Below are positions 51,909-60,373 of a DNA stretch of 64,000 nt, one piece after another. The stretch's first letter is position 1; each line of letters opens with the position of its first letter. A program made the translations under genes and the position numbers. The notes beneath the pieces are model-generated. The model was not told where the DNA came from, searched no databases, and saw only the letters and a program-made list of their open reading frames with translations. Source of the stretch: Bog-756 sp963741055 (GTDB lineage Bacteria > Actinomycetota > Acidimicrobiia > Acidimicrobiales > RAAP-2); contig CAVUGU010000022.1 of the NCBI GenBank assembly GCA_963741055.1, positions 62,001 through 126,000 on the forward strand. Reading direction: 5' to 3'.

Positions 51909-53396
51909 GTGCTCGATCTGCTGACCGGCTTCGTCACCGAGTTGCGCGCGGCCGGCATCCCGGTCTCGCTCACCGAACACCTCGACGCGGCGGAGGCCCT
52001 CCGGCACATCCCGCTCGAGGACCGCGAGGCGATCAAGTACACCCTCGGGGCGAGCCTGGTGAAGTCCTCGTCACACTGGCGCGCCTACGAGACGACCTTC
52101 GAGATCTACTTCTCGCTGCGCGGCCCCGAGTACCAGATCGAACAGGAGCCCGAGCAGCCGGCCGAGACGGAGGGAGCTCCGACCGAAGCCGGCGCCGGCG
52201 AACGACCCGGTGTCGGGCGGGGCGGACCGGAGGAGGGGATGACCGCCCAGGAGCTCGCCGACCTGCTCTACAAGGCGTTGCTCGGCGGCAACGCCGCGAT
52301 GGTCGCCGCGGTGGCCCGCCAGGCGGTGTCCCGCTACGCGGGCATGGAGGCCGGCCGCCCGGTCGGTGGCACCTATTACCTCTACCGGACGCTCCGCAAC
52401 CTCGACCTCGACGCGGTGCTCGAACGCCTCCTCGGTGAGGCCCGGCAGTCCGCATCGGCCCTCGGCGAGGGCGGCGACAAAGAGGGCGGCGGCGCGGGCG
52501 CCCCTCCGGTGAGTCTCACCCCGCTCGAGGAGCGCCTGCTCCGCGACGAGTACCAGGCGCGCATCGAACAGCTCCGCCAGGAGATCGAGAACGAGATCCG
52601 CCGGCGCCTCGTCGCCGACCGCGGCAGCGAAGCCCTCGCCCGCTCGTTGCGAAAGCCCTTGCCCGAGGACGTCGACATGATGCACGCGACCCGCGAGGAG
52701 CTGGTCGCGATGCGCAAGTCCCTCCAGCCGTTGTCCCGAAAGCTCGCGGTCCGCCTCGCCCGCAAGCGCCGACACGGTCGCAAGGGACCCCTCGATTTCC
52801 GGTCGACCATGCGGCACTCCCTGTCGACCGGTGGCGTGCCGGTCGACCCGAAGTTCCGCTACCCGCGCCCGTCGAAGCCCGAGATCGTGGTGATCGCCGA
52901 CATCTCCGGTTCGGTGGCGTCGTTCGCCCGGTTCACCCTCCACCTGGTCCACGCCATCTCGACCCAGTTCTCCAAGGTACGGAGCTTCGTGTTCATCGAC
53001 GGGATCGACGAGGTGACCCGGTTCTTCGAAGGGGCCGACGATCCCTCGGACGCGGTCCACCGGATCAACACCGAGGCCGACGTGATCTGGGTCGACGGGC
53101 ACTCCGACTACGGCCACGCGCTCACCGTGTTCTGGGAGCGCTGGGGCGAGGAGATGACCCCGAAGACGAGCGTGCTGCTTCTCGGGGACGCGCGCAACAA
53201 CTACCACGCACCGCAGGCCTGGGTGGTCAAAGAGCTCCAGGCCCGCGCCCGCCACGTCTACTGGCTCAACCCCGAGCCGCAGACCTACTGGGACTCGGGG
53301 GACTCGATCGTCGGGGAGTACGCGCGGCATTGTGACGCGGTGGTCGAGTGCCGCACGCTCCGTCAGCTCGAGCGATTCGTCGGGGAGCTCACGTGA
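51909..53396 (+). CDS. VWA domain-containing protein, CoxE-like
   Basis: A 495-aa protein with an N-terminal helical region (VTELRAAGIPVSLTEHLDAAEAL), an acidic Glu/Gly-rich linker (residues about 78-115), a long helical middle with coiled coil (RIEQLRQEIENEIRRRLVAD), and a C-terminal von Willebrand A domain from about residue 320. The MIDAS metal site starts IVVIADISGSVASFARFT (D-x-S-x-S), with later DARNNYHAP-type ligand segment. CoxE proteins work with MoxR/CoxD ATPases in maturation of metal cofactors. Starts GTG 51909; its TGA overlaps the phosphatase start (GTGA). Confidence 0.9.
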   Translation: MLDLLTGFVTELRAAGIPVSLTEHLDAAEALRHIPLEDREAIKYTLGASLVKSSSHWRAYETTFEIYFSLRGPEYQIEQEPEQPAETEGAPTEAGAGERPGVGRGGPEEGMTAQELADLLYKALLGGNAAMVAAVARQAVSRYAGMEAGRPVGGTYYLYRTLRNLDLDAVLERLLGEARQSASALGEGGDKEGGGAGAPPVSLTPLEERLLRDEYQARIEQLRQEIENEIRRRLVADRGSEALARSLRKPLPEDVDMMHATREELVAMRKSLQPLSRKLAVRLARKRRHGRKGPLDFRSTMRHSLSTGGVPVDPKFRYPRPSKPEIVVIADISGSVASFARFTLHLVHAISTQFSKVRSFVFIDGIDEVTRFFEGADDPSDAVHRINTEADVIWVDGHSDYGHALTVFWERWGEEMTPKTSVLLLGDARNNYHAPQAWVVKELQARARHVYWLNPEPQTYWDSGDSIVGEYARHCDAVVECRTLRQLERFVGELT

Positions 53397-54211
53397 ACGG
53401 CGCACCGGTGAGCGGGGCCGGCGCCGGTTTCGACGGACTGTCGGGGGCAACCCCTCCACCCTCCGAGGGCCGTCCGCCCGACGGGGTGCGGACCATCCCG
53501 CGCGAGGCGCCCGGCGCGACCCGGATCGTCCTCGTCCGCCACGGCGAGGCGGTCTGCAACGTCTCGGGAATCTGTGGAGGGCCGGCCGGATGTCGTGGGC
53601 TCACCGAGCTCGGGAGGGAGCAGGTGGCCATCCTTCACGACCGGCTCTGCGCGACGGGTGAGCTCCGCGGGGCGTCGGCCTTCTACGCCAGCGTCCTCCC
53701 GCGGGCGGTCGAGACCGCGACCGGCATCGCGGCCGCGTTGTCGAACGACGCCGGTGCCGTGCCCGCGCTCGTCACCGAGTGCGACCTCTGCGAGCTCCAC
53801 CCCGGGGAGGCGGACGGCTTGTCGTGGGAGGAATTCACCGCGGCCTTCGGTGGACCGGACTGGGACAGCGATCCGTCACAACCCATCGCGCCGGGGGGCG
53901 AGAGCTGGACCGGGTTCGTCCGGCGGGTAGCGGCGATGCTCGACGTGCTCGCGGCGCGCCATCCCGGCGAGCTGGTGGTCGTCGCGACCCACGCGGGGGT
54001 GGTCGAGGCGTCGCTCCTCGCCAAGGTGCCGGTCGACGGCGGGCTCGACGGCGCGCGCCTTCAACTGCGGACCGCACACACCTCACTCACCACCTGGGAG
54101 GCTTACGCAGGGAGGTGGCGCCTCCTCTCCTACAACGACGCTGCGCATCTGGTCGATCCGGCCCGTGGGTCGCGAGCACGCGACGAGCGACCGGCGGCTC
54201 AGCAGGCGTAG
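53393..54211 (+). CDS. Histidine phosphatase superfamily protein
   Basis: A 272-aa phosphoglycerate-mutase-like phosphatase. The catalytic motif is RIVLVRHGEAVCNVSG (RHG), with FYASVLPRAVETATGIA, LHPGEADGLSWEEF (acid) and VVVATHAGVVEASLLA, the second His. The first 45 residues are a Pro/Gly-rich leader without signal features. It is the last gene of the proA-MoxR-VWA-phosphatase string, all joined by 4-base overlaps or 10-base gaps. The gene ends 13 bp inside the convergent glycosidase-like gene. Substrate unknown. Confidence 0.88.
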   Translation: MNGAPVSGAGAGFDGLSGATPPPSEGRPPDGVRTIPREAPGATRIVLVRHGEAVCNVSGICGGPAGCRGLTELGREQVAILHDRLCATGELRGASAFYASVLPRAVETATGIAAALSNDAGAVPALVTECDLCELHPGEADGLSWEEFTAAFGGPDWDSDPSQPIAPGGESWTGFVRRVAAMLDVLAARHPGELVVVATHAGVVEASLLAKVPVDGGLDGARLQLRTAHTSLTTWEAYAGRWRLLSYNDAAHLVDPARGSRARDERPAAQQA

Positions 54212-55848
54212 TCGTCGTCGAAGGCGGTGTTCATCCCGCCGAGCTCCAGCGGCGTCGACGGCGAGCTGTACTGGACGATCTGGATCGGCCCCGACGGCAG
54301 CGCTGCGTCGGGGAATTGGCTGCGGACGTTCGCGCAGGTGAAGGCAGGGACGATCCCCCACGAGGCCGCCCAGTACGCGACCGAGGGCTGGTAGCCGCCC
54401 ACGATCCCGTTCCACACACCCGGACTCGAGTAGATGCCGACGTTGTTGAGTCCCTCCGATTGCAGTCCCTCGATCGCGCCCTGCACGAGCGAGGCGTTCT
54501 CGGCCGAATCGCCTTGCCACGAGGGGATCCCCGGCAGCGAGTAGCTCTCGACGTCGAGCCACCAGGGCACCTGGGTGTCGACGCCGGCGGCTTGCGCCTT
54601 GGAGAACGCGTCGCGCGCGGCGAGGAACCCGTACTGACAGGCGGGCGCGAACGCGGTCGCGTTGCAGGCAGGGTCGGCGTCCACTCCCGACGTCCAGAAG
54701 GTGAGGAACATGTACAGATTGAGACCAGCTCCGGCCCAGCCGGCCTCTTGCGCCAGGCAAGGGTTGGTGCCGCCGAGCGACTCGCCGACCACCTGGACGA
54801 TCCCGATGGTGTGGGGCGGTGGCGGGAAGCCCCCGCACTGGAAGTTGGAGACGTCGTACCCGAAGGAGCCCGACGGGTACGGCGAAGCGGCGAAGTGGTC
54901 GGTGCCCGGTGCCTCGGCCATGCCGACCACCGGTGCGGCGAGCACTTGGGGTGTGGAGCCCCAGTAGGTCGCATTGCCGTAGGCGGTGACGCCGCCGTTG
55001 TTGTTGGTGAACCAGTAGCCCTTCCCGTTGGTGGTCGAGGCCATCGCCACCACCGGCCGGCTGAGGGGCACGCTGCCGAGCGACCCGAAGAACCCCGCGT
55101 CGCCGAACGCGAAGAGCCCGCCGTCCGAGGCGGTGAACCAGTAGCCGCGCCCGTCCGGGCTGGTGGCCATCCCGACGATGGAGCCGGTTGAGGGTGAGGC
55201 TCCCGGTCGACCCGAAGAACCGGGCGTCGCCGAACGCGAAGATGCCGCCGTCGGCCGCCACCAGCCAGTAGCCCTTTCCGTCGGGAGTCGCGGCCATCCC
55301 GACCACCGGCTGGTTGAGCGGTTTGCCTCCCATCGAGCCGTAGAACTGCGCGCCGCCGAAGGCGAAGATCCCGCCGTCGGATGCCACGAGCCAGTACCCG
55401 CCTCCGTTCGGGAGCGCGGCCATTCCGACCACCGGCCGGTTGAGGACGAGGTCCCCGGTCGACCCGTAGAAACCGGCGTGACCGAACGAGAAGATGCCGC
55501 CGTCGGCCGCGACCAGCCAGTACCCCGAACCGCCCGCCGCACCGGCCATCCCGACGATGGGCTGGTTGAGCGGGTGGCCGCCCATCGAGCCGTAGAAGGG
55601 AACCCCGCCGAAGGCGAAGATGCCGCCGTCGGACGCCACGAGCCAGTAGGCGGGGACCGTCGACGTGTGCGACGTCGGTGTGGCCGCGGCTTCCGGTGCG
55701 CTGACCGGCGACATCCGTCGCCGCGAGCAGCCCGGCGACGGTCACGCAGGCGAGTTACGACGGAGAGTGCCGCGACGACGCCGCGTCCCGCGCGAGAGCG
55801 CGTCGAGCCTCGGGACGTGGCAAACGCGAGAAGAGAGATGTTCGACCA
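54199..55848 (-). CDS. Secreted glycoside hydrolase-like protein with DGGIFxFG repeats, frameshifted
   Basis: About 540 aa over at least three frames. The N-terminal signal peptide is split near 55690-55770 (GVVAALSVV, VTVAGLLAATD and MSPVSAPEAAAT in successive frames). Five to six 42-residue repeats follow (YWLVASDGGIFAFGGVPFYG, SMGGHPLNQPIVGMA), with a shift near 55185. The C-terminal domain of about 230 aa (FGYDVSNFQCGGFPPPP, AGLNLYMFLTFWTSG, VPWWLDVESYSLPG, NNVGIYSSPGVWNGIVGG, AYWAASWGIVPAF) resembles GH25/DUF1906 TIM-barrel glycosidases, with DxS and DVE acidic residues at expected sites. It is probably a wall-active or wall-binding exoprotein. The start is not certain; ATG 55848 (MVEHLSSRVC) is the best candidate. 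Confidence 0.7.
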   Translation of the reverse strand, partial: WSNISLLAFATSRGSTRSRAGRGVVAALSVVTRLRDRRRAARGDGCRRSAHRKPRPHRRRTRRRSPPTGSWRPTAASSPSAGFPSTARWAATRSTSPSSGWPVRRAVRGTGWSRPTAASSRSVTPVSTGRPGTSSSTGRWSEWPRSRTEAGTGSWHPTAGSSPSAARSSTARWEANRSTSRWSGWPRLPTERATGWWRPTAASSRSATPGSSGRPGASPSTGSIVGMATSPDGRGYWFTASDGGLFAFGDAGFFGSLGSVPLSRPVVAMASTTNGKGYWFTNNNGGVTAYGNATYWGSTPQVLAAPVVGMAEAPGTDHFAASPYPSGSFGYDVSNFQCGGFPPPPHTIGIVQVVGESLGGTNPCLAQEAGWAGAGLNLYMFLTFWTSGVDADPACNATAFAPACQYGFLAARDAFSKAQAAGVDTQVPWWLDVESYSLPGIPSWQGDSAENASLVQGAIEGLQSEGLNNVGIYSSPGVWNGIVGGYQPSVAYWAASWGIVPAFTCANVRSQFPDAALPSGPIQIVQYSSPSTPLELGGMNTAFDDDYAC

Positions 55849-56042
55849 TGACCGGGGGACCTTTCGGGGCTCGGGAAGCTCGCCTGCGCTCCGAGCCTTC
55901 GCACGTACGCGATGCGAGCTGGTGGGCCACGACCGGTGACGACCGATCGGAACCCGGTCATTCTTCACGTCGCCTGCCCGAGGGTCAAGGGTCCGGGGTC
56001 GTCCGCGCGGACCGTTCGATCCGGCGTCGACGTCGCCGGCGG

Positions 56043-57401
56043 TCAGGCCCGGAGCAGCTCCGCCACCCGAAAGGCCAGGTCGAGTGCCTGGCGGCCGTTG
56101 AGACGCGGATCGCAGGCGGTGGTGTAGCGCTCGTGGAGCTGGTCTTCGAGGATGTCCTCCACGCCGCCGAGACACTCGGTCACGTCGTCGCCGGTCAGCT
56201 CCACGTGGAGGCCCCCCGGCCAGGTCCCGACCTCGCGGTGGGCGCGGAAGAACCCGGTGAGCTCGCCGACGATGTCGTCGAACCGGCGCGTCTTGTGGCC
56301 GCCCTCGGAGGTGAAGGTGTTGCCGTGCATCGGGTCGCACACCCACACCACCGCGTGCCCCTCGTCGCGGACCGCACGGAGCAACGGCGGGAGCGCCGTG
56401 GCGACCGCGTCCACGCCGAGACGGGTGATCAGGGTGAGCCGCCCGGGGACCCGGTCGGGGTCGAGGCGCTCGCAGAGCGCGACCACCTCGTCGGGCGTGG
56501 CGTTCGGTCCGACCTTGCATCCGATCGGATTGTGGATACCGGCGAGGAACTCACAGTGCGCGCCTTCTCGCTGTCGGGTCCTCTCGCCCACCCACAACAT
56601 GTGTGCGGAGCAGTCGTACCAATCGCCGGTCAGCGAGTCGCGCCGGGTCAGCGCCTCCTCGTACTCGAGGATGAGCGCCTCGTGGCTCGTCCAGAAGTCG
56701 ACCTGATGGAGCGAGTCCTCGGCGACGAGATCGATGCCGCAGGCAGCCATGAACCGGAGCGCCGAGTCGATTCCCTCTGCGATGTCCTCGAAGCGCTGGC
56801 CCTCTCGTGAGGACGCGACGAACTCCTGATTCCACCCGTGGACCTGGCTCAGGTCCGCGAACCCACCCTTGGTGAACGCGCGCAGGAGGTTGAGCGTCGA
56901 GACCGATTGCTGGTACGCGCTGATCAGGCGAGAGGGATCGGGAACCCGCGCGTCCGCCTCCGGTGCGTCGTCGTTGACCATGTGGCCGCGGAACGACTCG
57001 AGCACCCGACCGTCGACCTCCTCGGTGGGCGAGCTTCGCGGCTTGGCGAACTGCCCGGCGATCCTGCCGACCTTGACCACCGGCACCCCGGCGCCGTAGG
57101 TGAGCACCACCGCCATCTGGAGGATCAGCTTGAGCTTGTCGCGGATGGCGTCGGCGCTGAACTCGGAGAACGACTCCGCGCAATCGCCGGCCTGCAGCAC
57201 GAAGGCCCGGCCATCGGCTGCCTCGGCGAGAGTCGAAGTGAGATGGCGGGCCTCGCCGGCGAAGACCAGGGGCGGGAGTCCCGCGAGCTGGGCGTGGACC
57301 CGCTTGAGCTCGCCTTCGTCGGGCCAGTCGGGCTGTTGGGCGGCCGGCTTCGACCGCCAGGAGTCCGGTGCCCACGCGCGGTGAGGAGGGGGAGTCGCCA
57401 C
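56043..57401 (-). CDS. aroG: Class II 3-deoxy-7-phosphoheptulonate synthase
   Basis: First enzyme of the shikimate pathway (phosphoenolpyruvate plus erythrose 4-phosphate), 452 aa, plant/mycobacterial class II type. Marks: LPPLVFAGEARHLTSTLAEA, AFVLQAGDCAESFSEFSADA (metal Cys), VPVVKVGRIAGQFAKPRSSP, FWTSHEALILEYEEALTR, GEFLAGI-type CEFLAGIHNPIGCKVGPNAT, VWVCDPMHGNTFTSEGGHKTR and GGLHVELTGDDVTECLGG. GTG 57401 has a TACGCT -10 six bases upstream on the minus strand. It is divergent from the LLM gene by 67 bp. Complete. Confidence 0.95.
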   Translation of the reverse strand: MATPPPHRAWAPDSWRSKPAAQQPDWPDEGELKRVHAQLAGLPPLVFAGEARHLTSTLAEAADGRAFVLQAGDCAESFSEFSADAIRDKLKLILQMAVVLTYGAGVPVVKVGRIAGQFAKPRSSPTEEVDGRVLESFRGHMVNDDAPEADARVPDPSRLISAYQQSVSTLNLLRAFTKGGFADLSQVHGWNQEFVASSREGQRFEDIAEGIDSALRFMAACGIDLVAEDSLHQVDFWTSHEALILEYEEALTRRDSLTGDWYDCSAHMLWVGERTRQREGAHCEFLAGIHNPIGCKVGPNATPDEVVALCERLDPDRVPGRLTLITRLGVDAVATALPPLLRAVRDEGHAVVWVCDPMHGNTFTSEGGHKTRRFDDIVGELTGFFRAHREVGTWPGGLHVELTGDDVTECLGGVEDILEDQLHERYTTACDPRLNGRQALDLAFRVAELLRA

Positions 57402-57407
57402 CGCAAC

Positions 57408-57413
57408 AGCGTA
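57408..57413 (-). promoter_or_regulatory. -10 element of the DAHP synthase gene (leaderless start)
   Basis: On the minus strand TACGCT, six bases (GTTGCG), then GTG 57401. Confidence 0.55.
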
Positions 57414-57426
57414 CGACCTCGGGCCC

Positions 57427-57462
57427 TAGGCTCGTGCCATGTCGAGGTCGGACTCCGACTAG
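57427..57462 (+). other. -10 element plus in-frame 7-codon leader ORF ahead of the LLM gene
   Basis: TAGGCT (57427-57432) is six bases before ATG 57439, which opens MSRSDSD and a TAG stop (57460-57462). This mini-ORF is in the same frame as the LLM gene that starts at ATG 57469. It is either a leaderless upstream ORF or the true N-terminus separated by a wrong base. Confidence 0.4.
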
Positions 57463-57468
57463 GCGCGC

Positions 57469-58397
57469 ATGCCACCGTTCCGGTTCGGGGTCCAGCTGTC
57501 GCGTGCGGCGTCGGGGCACGCGTGGCGCGAGCTCGCACGGCGCATCGAAGGTCTCGGCTACTCGACGTTGTTCGTCCCGGATCACTTCGAGGACCAGTTC
57601 GGTCCGCTGGTCGCCCTGACCGTGGCCGCCGAGGCCACCACGACGCTCCGGGTGGGGTCACTCGTCTTCGGCAACGACTACCGGCACCCGATGGTGCTCG
57701 CGAAGGAGATCGCCACCCTCGATCTCCTCTCGGAGGGCAGAGTCGAGTTCGGTCTCGGTGCGGGATGGATGACCGCCGACTACGAGCAGGCTGGTCTCGA
57801 GGAGGATTCGCCCGCGGTGCGGATCGACCGGATGGAAGAGAGCCTGGCAGTGATGAAGGAGCTGTGGTCGACCGGCTCGTGCACCTTCGACGGCAAGTAC
57901 TACCGCATCGAGGGCGCGGCCGGTGAGCCCCGGCCCTACCAGAGTCCGCACCCACCGATCGTGATCGGCGGCGGTGGACCACGGGTGCTCGGTATCGCCG
58001 CGCGGGAGGCCGACATCGTGGGCGTGAACCCGAGCCTGGCCGCCGGTGTGGTCGGCCCCGAGGTCCTCGCCGGCACCACCCCCGCCGACTACGACCGGCG
58101 TCTCGAATGGGTGCGCAGCGCGGCCGGGCAGCGATTTGCCGACTCGAGCTCCAGTGTTTGACCTTCGTCGTCCAGATCGTCCCGGACCGCGACAAGGCGG
58201 TCGCGCGGCTTGCCGCTGCGCTGTCGGTTGCCGACGAGCACGTCGCGGGGACCCCGATCGCGCTCATCGGCACCATCGACGAGATCGCGGACACCCTTCG
58301 CGCACGCCGCGAGCGATTCGGCTTCTCCTACATCGTGGTGCACGAGGCGGAGATGGAGGCGTTCGCCCCGGTGGTGGCGGAGCTGACCGGGACCTGA
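57469..58397 (+). CDS. TIGR03621-like F420-dependent LLM oxidoreductase, frameshifted
   Basis: About 310 aa. RFGVQLSRAASGHAWRELAR, LGYSTLFVPDHF, LRVGSLVFGNDYRHPMVLAKE, GRVEFGLGAGWMTADYEQAG and PPIVIGGGGPRVLGIAAREAD show the F420-dependent luciferase-like barrel. The frame ends at 58161 (FADSSSSV), but the expected end (LTFVVQIVPDRDKAVARLAA, then DEIADTLRARRERFGFSYIV) continues in another frame to 58397; the shift lies near 58145. Its last stop is one base before the TTG of nadD, so translation is coupled. Reaction unknown; members of this group include several steps on specialised substrates. Confidence 0.85.
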
Positions 58398-58398
58398 A

Positions 58399-58992
58399 TT
58401 GGCCGAACCACACCAGCGTGTCGGGATCTTCGGTGGGACCTTCGACCCGATCCACCGCGCGCACCTCTCGGTCGCCGAAACGGTGCGCACCGCCCTCGGA
58501 CTCGACCGGGTGCTCCTGGTCGTGGCCAACGAGCCCTGGCAGAAAGAGGACGGCCCGGTCGCGCCCGCCGAGGACCGCTACGCGATGGTGGCGGCCGCGG
58601 CGAAGGAGTGGCCGGGCCTCGAGCCCTCCCGGATCGAGATCGATCGAGGCGGCCCCTCCTACACCATCGACACCGTGCGCGAGCTGAAGGCAGGCGATCC
58701 CGACGTCGAGCTCGTCCTGATCGTCGGCTCGGACGTGGCCGCGCAGCTCGGGTCGTGGAAGGAGGAAGCCGCCCTTCGGGAGATGGTCACCGTGGCGGTG
58801 GTCGGCCGGCCGGGCGCGCGATCCCCGGCACCGGAGGGCTGGAAGGTGGTCGAGGTACCGGTCGCGCCCTTCGACGTCTCGAGCACCGAGCTCCGCCGGC
58901 GTCTCGGTGCAGGTCAGCCGGTACAAGATCTGGTTCCCGATGCCGTGATCCGTTGCATCGAGCGGCGCGGTCTGTACGCTACGAGGAGATGA
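58399..58992 (+). CDS. nadD: Nicotinate-nucleotide adenylyltransferase
   Basis: A 197-aa enzyme that makes deamido-NAD from nicotinate mononucleotide and ATP. VGIFGGTFDPIHRAHLSVAE is the nucleotidyltransferase signature (GxFxPx-x-x-H), VLLVVANEPWQKED the substrate loop, LIVGSDVAAQLGSWKE the middle motif and VSSTELRRRLGAGQPV the C-terminal ISSTxIR motif. It starts with TTG 58399 directly after the LLM stop. Its TGA overlaps the next ATG (58989). The usual neighbour RsfS follows. Confidence 0.94.
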   Translation: MAEPHQRVGIFGGTFDPIHRAHLSVAETVRTALGLDRVLLVVANEPWQKEDGPVAPAEDRYAMVAAAAKEWPGLEPSRIEIDRGGPSYTIDTVRELKAGDPDVELVLIVGSDVAAQLGSWKEEAALREMVTVAVVGRPGARSPAPEGWKVVEVPVAPFDVSSTELRRRLGAGQPVQDLVPDAVIRCIERRGLYATRR

Positions 58993-59723
58993 TCGTCGGG
59001 ATGAGGCCACCCGCGTCCGGCAGCGCCACACCCGCATCCGATCCCGATCCGGCGGCGGTGCCACCGTCCGAGCCGGAGCCCACCCGCCGGGCACTGAGAG
59101 AGGCCAGGCGACGCCGACAGAAACTGGCGATCTTCTGCGCGCTGGCCATCGCGGCGTGCCTGGCGCTCACCATCCTCATCGTCGATCTCGCCCGCGACCG
59201 CCCACCGTCTTCGACCACCGGTGCATCGGCGCTGGTCGCCGCGGTGGGTGGTCCGGCCGCTCGTTCTCTCGTCCCATCCGTCACCGAACACACCGGACGT
59301 CGCAGCGTCCAAAGGAGGCATCCGTTGATCTCGACCAGCGCGAACCCGACCGTCGACGACCTCGTCCGAGGGCTGCCCGCAGGATGCGTGGCCGCAGCGC
59401 GGGCGGCCGATGCGAAATCGGGTGAGGACACGGTCGTCCTCGCGATGGGCGAGCTGCTCGGTCTCACCGATGCCTTCGTGATCACGAGCGGCCGGAACTC
59501 GCGGCAAGTACGCACCATCGTCGAGGAGATCGAGCGCCGGGTGAAGGCAGAGGCATCGATCTCACCCCTGCGGATCGAGGGCGCGGCGGACGCCCGCTGG
59601 GTCCTCATGGACTACGGGGACTTCCTCGTGCACGTGTTCTTGGACGAGGCCCGCGAGTTCTACGACCTCGAACACCTCTGGAACGCGGCTCCCCGCGTAC
59701 CCTGGGACGGCGTGTCGGGCTGA
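58989..59723 (+). CDS. rsfS: Membrane segment plus RsfS (ribosomal silencing factor) ORF
   Basis: An ORF of 244 aa. Residues 1-110: a Pro/Ser-rich cytoplasmic start, basic RRALREARRRRQKLAIFC, a membrane segment CALAIAACLALTILIVDLA and an external Ala/Ser stretch. Residues about 112-244: RsfS, LGLTDAFVITSGRNSRQVRTIVEEIE, WVLMDYGDFLVHVFLDEAREFYDLEHLW, which binds L14 and blocks subunit joining. An AAAGGAGG site at 59311 and TTG 59325 give RsfS its own start, so two proteins (small membrane protein, then RsfS of 133 aa) are probably meant. The first lacks a stop; a missing base or a real fusion could explain this. In many actinobacteria a LytR-type membrane gene sits between nadD and rsfS. Confidence 0.85.
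   Translation: MIVGMRPPASGSATPASDPDPAAVPPSEPEPTRRALREARRRRQKLAIFCALAIAACLALTILIVDLARDRPPSSTTGASALVAAVGGPAARSLVPSVTEHTGRRSVQRRHPLISTSANPTVDDLVRGLPAGCVAAARAADAKSGEDTVVLAMGELLGLTDAFVITSGRNSRQVRTIVEEIERRVKAEASISPLRIEGAADARWVLMDYGDFLVHVFLDEAREFYDLEHLWNAAPRVPWDGVSG
59311..59327 (+). promoter_or_regulatory. Internal ribosome site and TTG start of RsfS
   Basis: AAAGGAGG, six bases, TTG (59325-59327). It is the strongest Shine-Dalgarno sequence seen in the window and would start RsfS without the membrane segment. In another frame TGA (59326-59328) overlaps the TTG. Confidence 0.65.
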
Positions 59724-59758
59724 GGACGCGCGGCGAACCGCGACGGACCCGGGGCGAA

Positions 59759-59777
59759 ACCCGGTGTCGCGCCGGGT
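59759..59777. terminator. Hairpin between rsfS and the GerMN lipoprotein gene
   Basis: ACCCGG, seven bases, CCGGGT lies between convergent stops (59723 and 59777). A second partial pairing GACCCGGGG precedes it. There is no T-run; a bidirectional transcription end is plausible. Confidence 0.3.
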
Positions 59778-60373
59778 CAGGAAAGCGGAGCCACCGGCGC
59801 GTAGAGGATCCGGTTGACCGGCCCTGACGCCTGCACACCGCTCGAGGTCGGCACACCGATCGGCTGACCGGCGATCTCGAAGGCGACCGCGGCGACTCCC
59901 GGCTGCTGGGTGGCGGTGAAGACCACCTGTGCGACCGCGAGGGTCTGGTCGGGCCCGACCACCTGCACCGGGTTGCTGGCAAAGTTCACGGTCGCGATCC
60001 CGTTGGCGACCGAGGCGGTCACCTGGATGTGGGTGCTGGTGAGGAAGGTCTGGAGTCCCGCGGACGACTCGGCAGCGGTCGGGCCGTCGAGGAGGGCGCC
60101 GAGGATCTGGGTGAGGTTCGCCGGCACCGGTACGTCGCGGGTGACCGGTTGGAGGTGCTGTCCACCGACCACCAGGAAGATGGTCTCGGTGACCCCGACC
60201 GCCGGCGGCGTGGGGACGGTCGTCGAGGGGGCCGGGTTGAGGAGATGGAAGGGGACGTTGGCCTTCGCGATGTCGGTCGGCGCGCCTCCACTCGGGATGC
60301 CGCACGCCGCGGAGACCGCAGCGAGGGCGAGCGCCGCACCGATCGAGGCTCGCCGAGCCACGCGGCCTCTCAC
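59777..60373 (-). CDS. GerMN-domain lipoprotein
   Basis: A 198-aa exported lipoprotein. The signal peptide RRASIGAALALAAVSAAC ends in a lipobox (VSAAC-G). The rest is one GerMN (sporulation/germination) domain: ETIFLVVGGQHLQPVTRDVPVP, LTQILGALLDGPTAAESSAG, VTASVANGIATVNFASNP and AQVVFTATQQPGVAAVAFEIAG. The GTG start overlaps the stop of the sensor kinase (GTGA at 60370-60373). The order regulator-kinase-GerMN lipoprotein recalls mtrA-mtrB-lpqB, but LpqB is about three times longer, with a propeller domain this protein lacks. It may modulate the kinase from outside the membrane. Confidence 0.85.
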   Translation of the reverse strand: MRGRVARRASIGAALALAAVSAACGIPSGGAPTDIAKANVPFHLLNPAPSTTVPTPPAVGVTETIFLVVGGQHLQPVTRDVPVPANLTQILGALLDGPTAAESSAGLQTFLTSTHIQVTASVANGIATVNFASNPVQVVGPDQTLAVAQVVFTATQQPGVAAVAFEIAGQPIGVPTSSGVQASGPVNRILYAPVAPLS

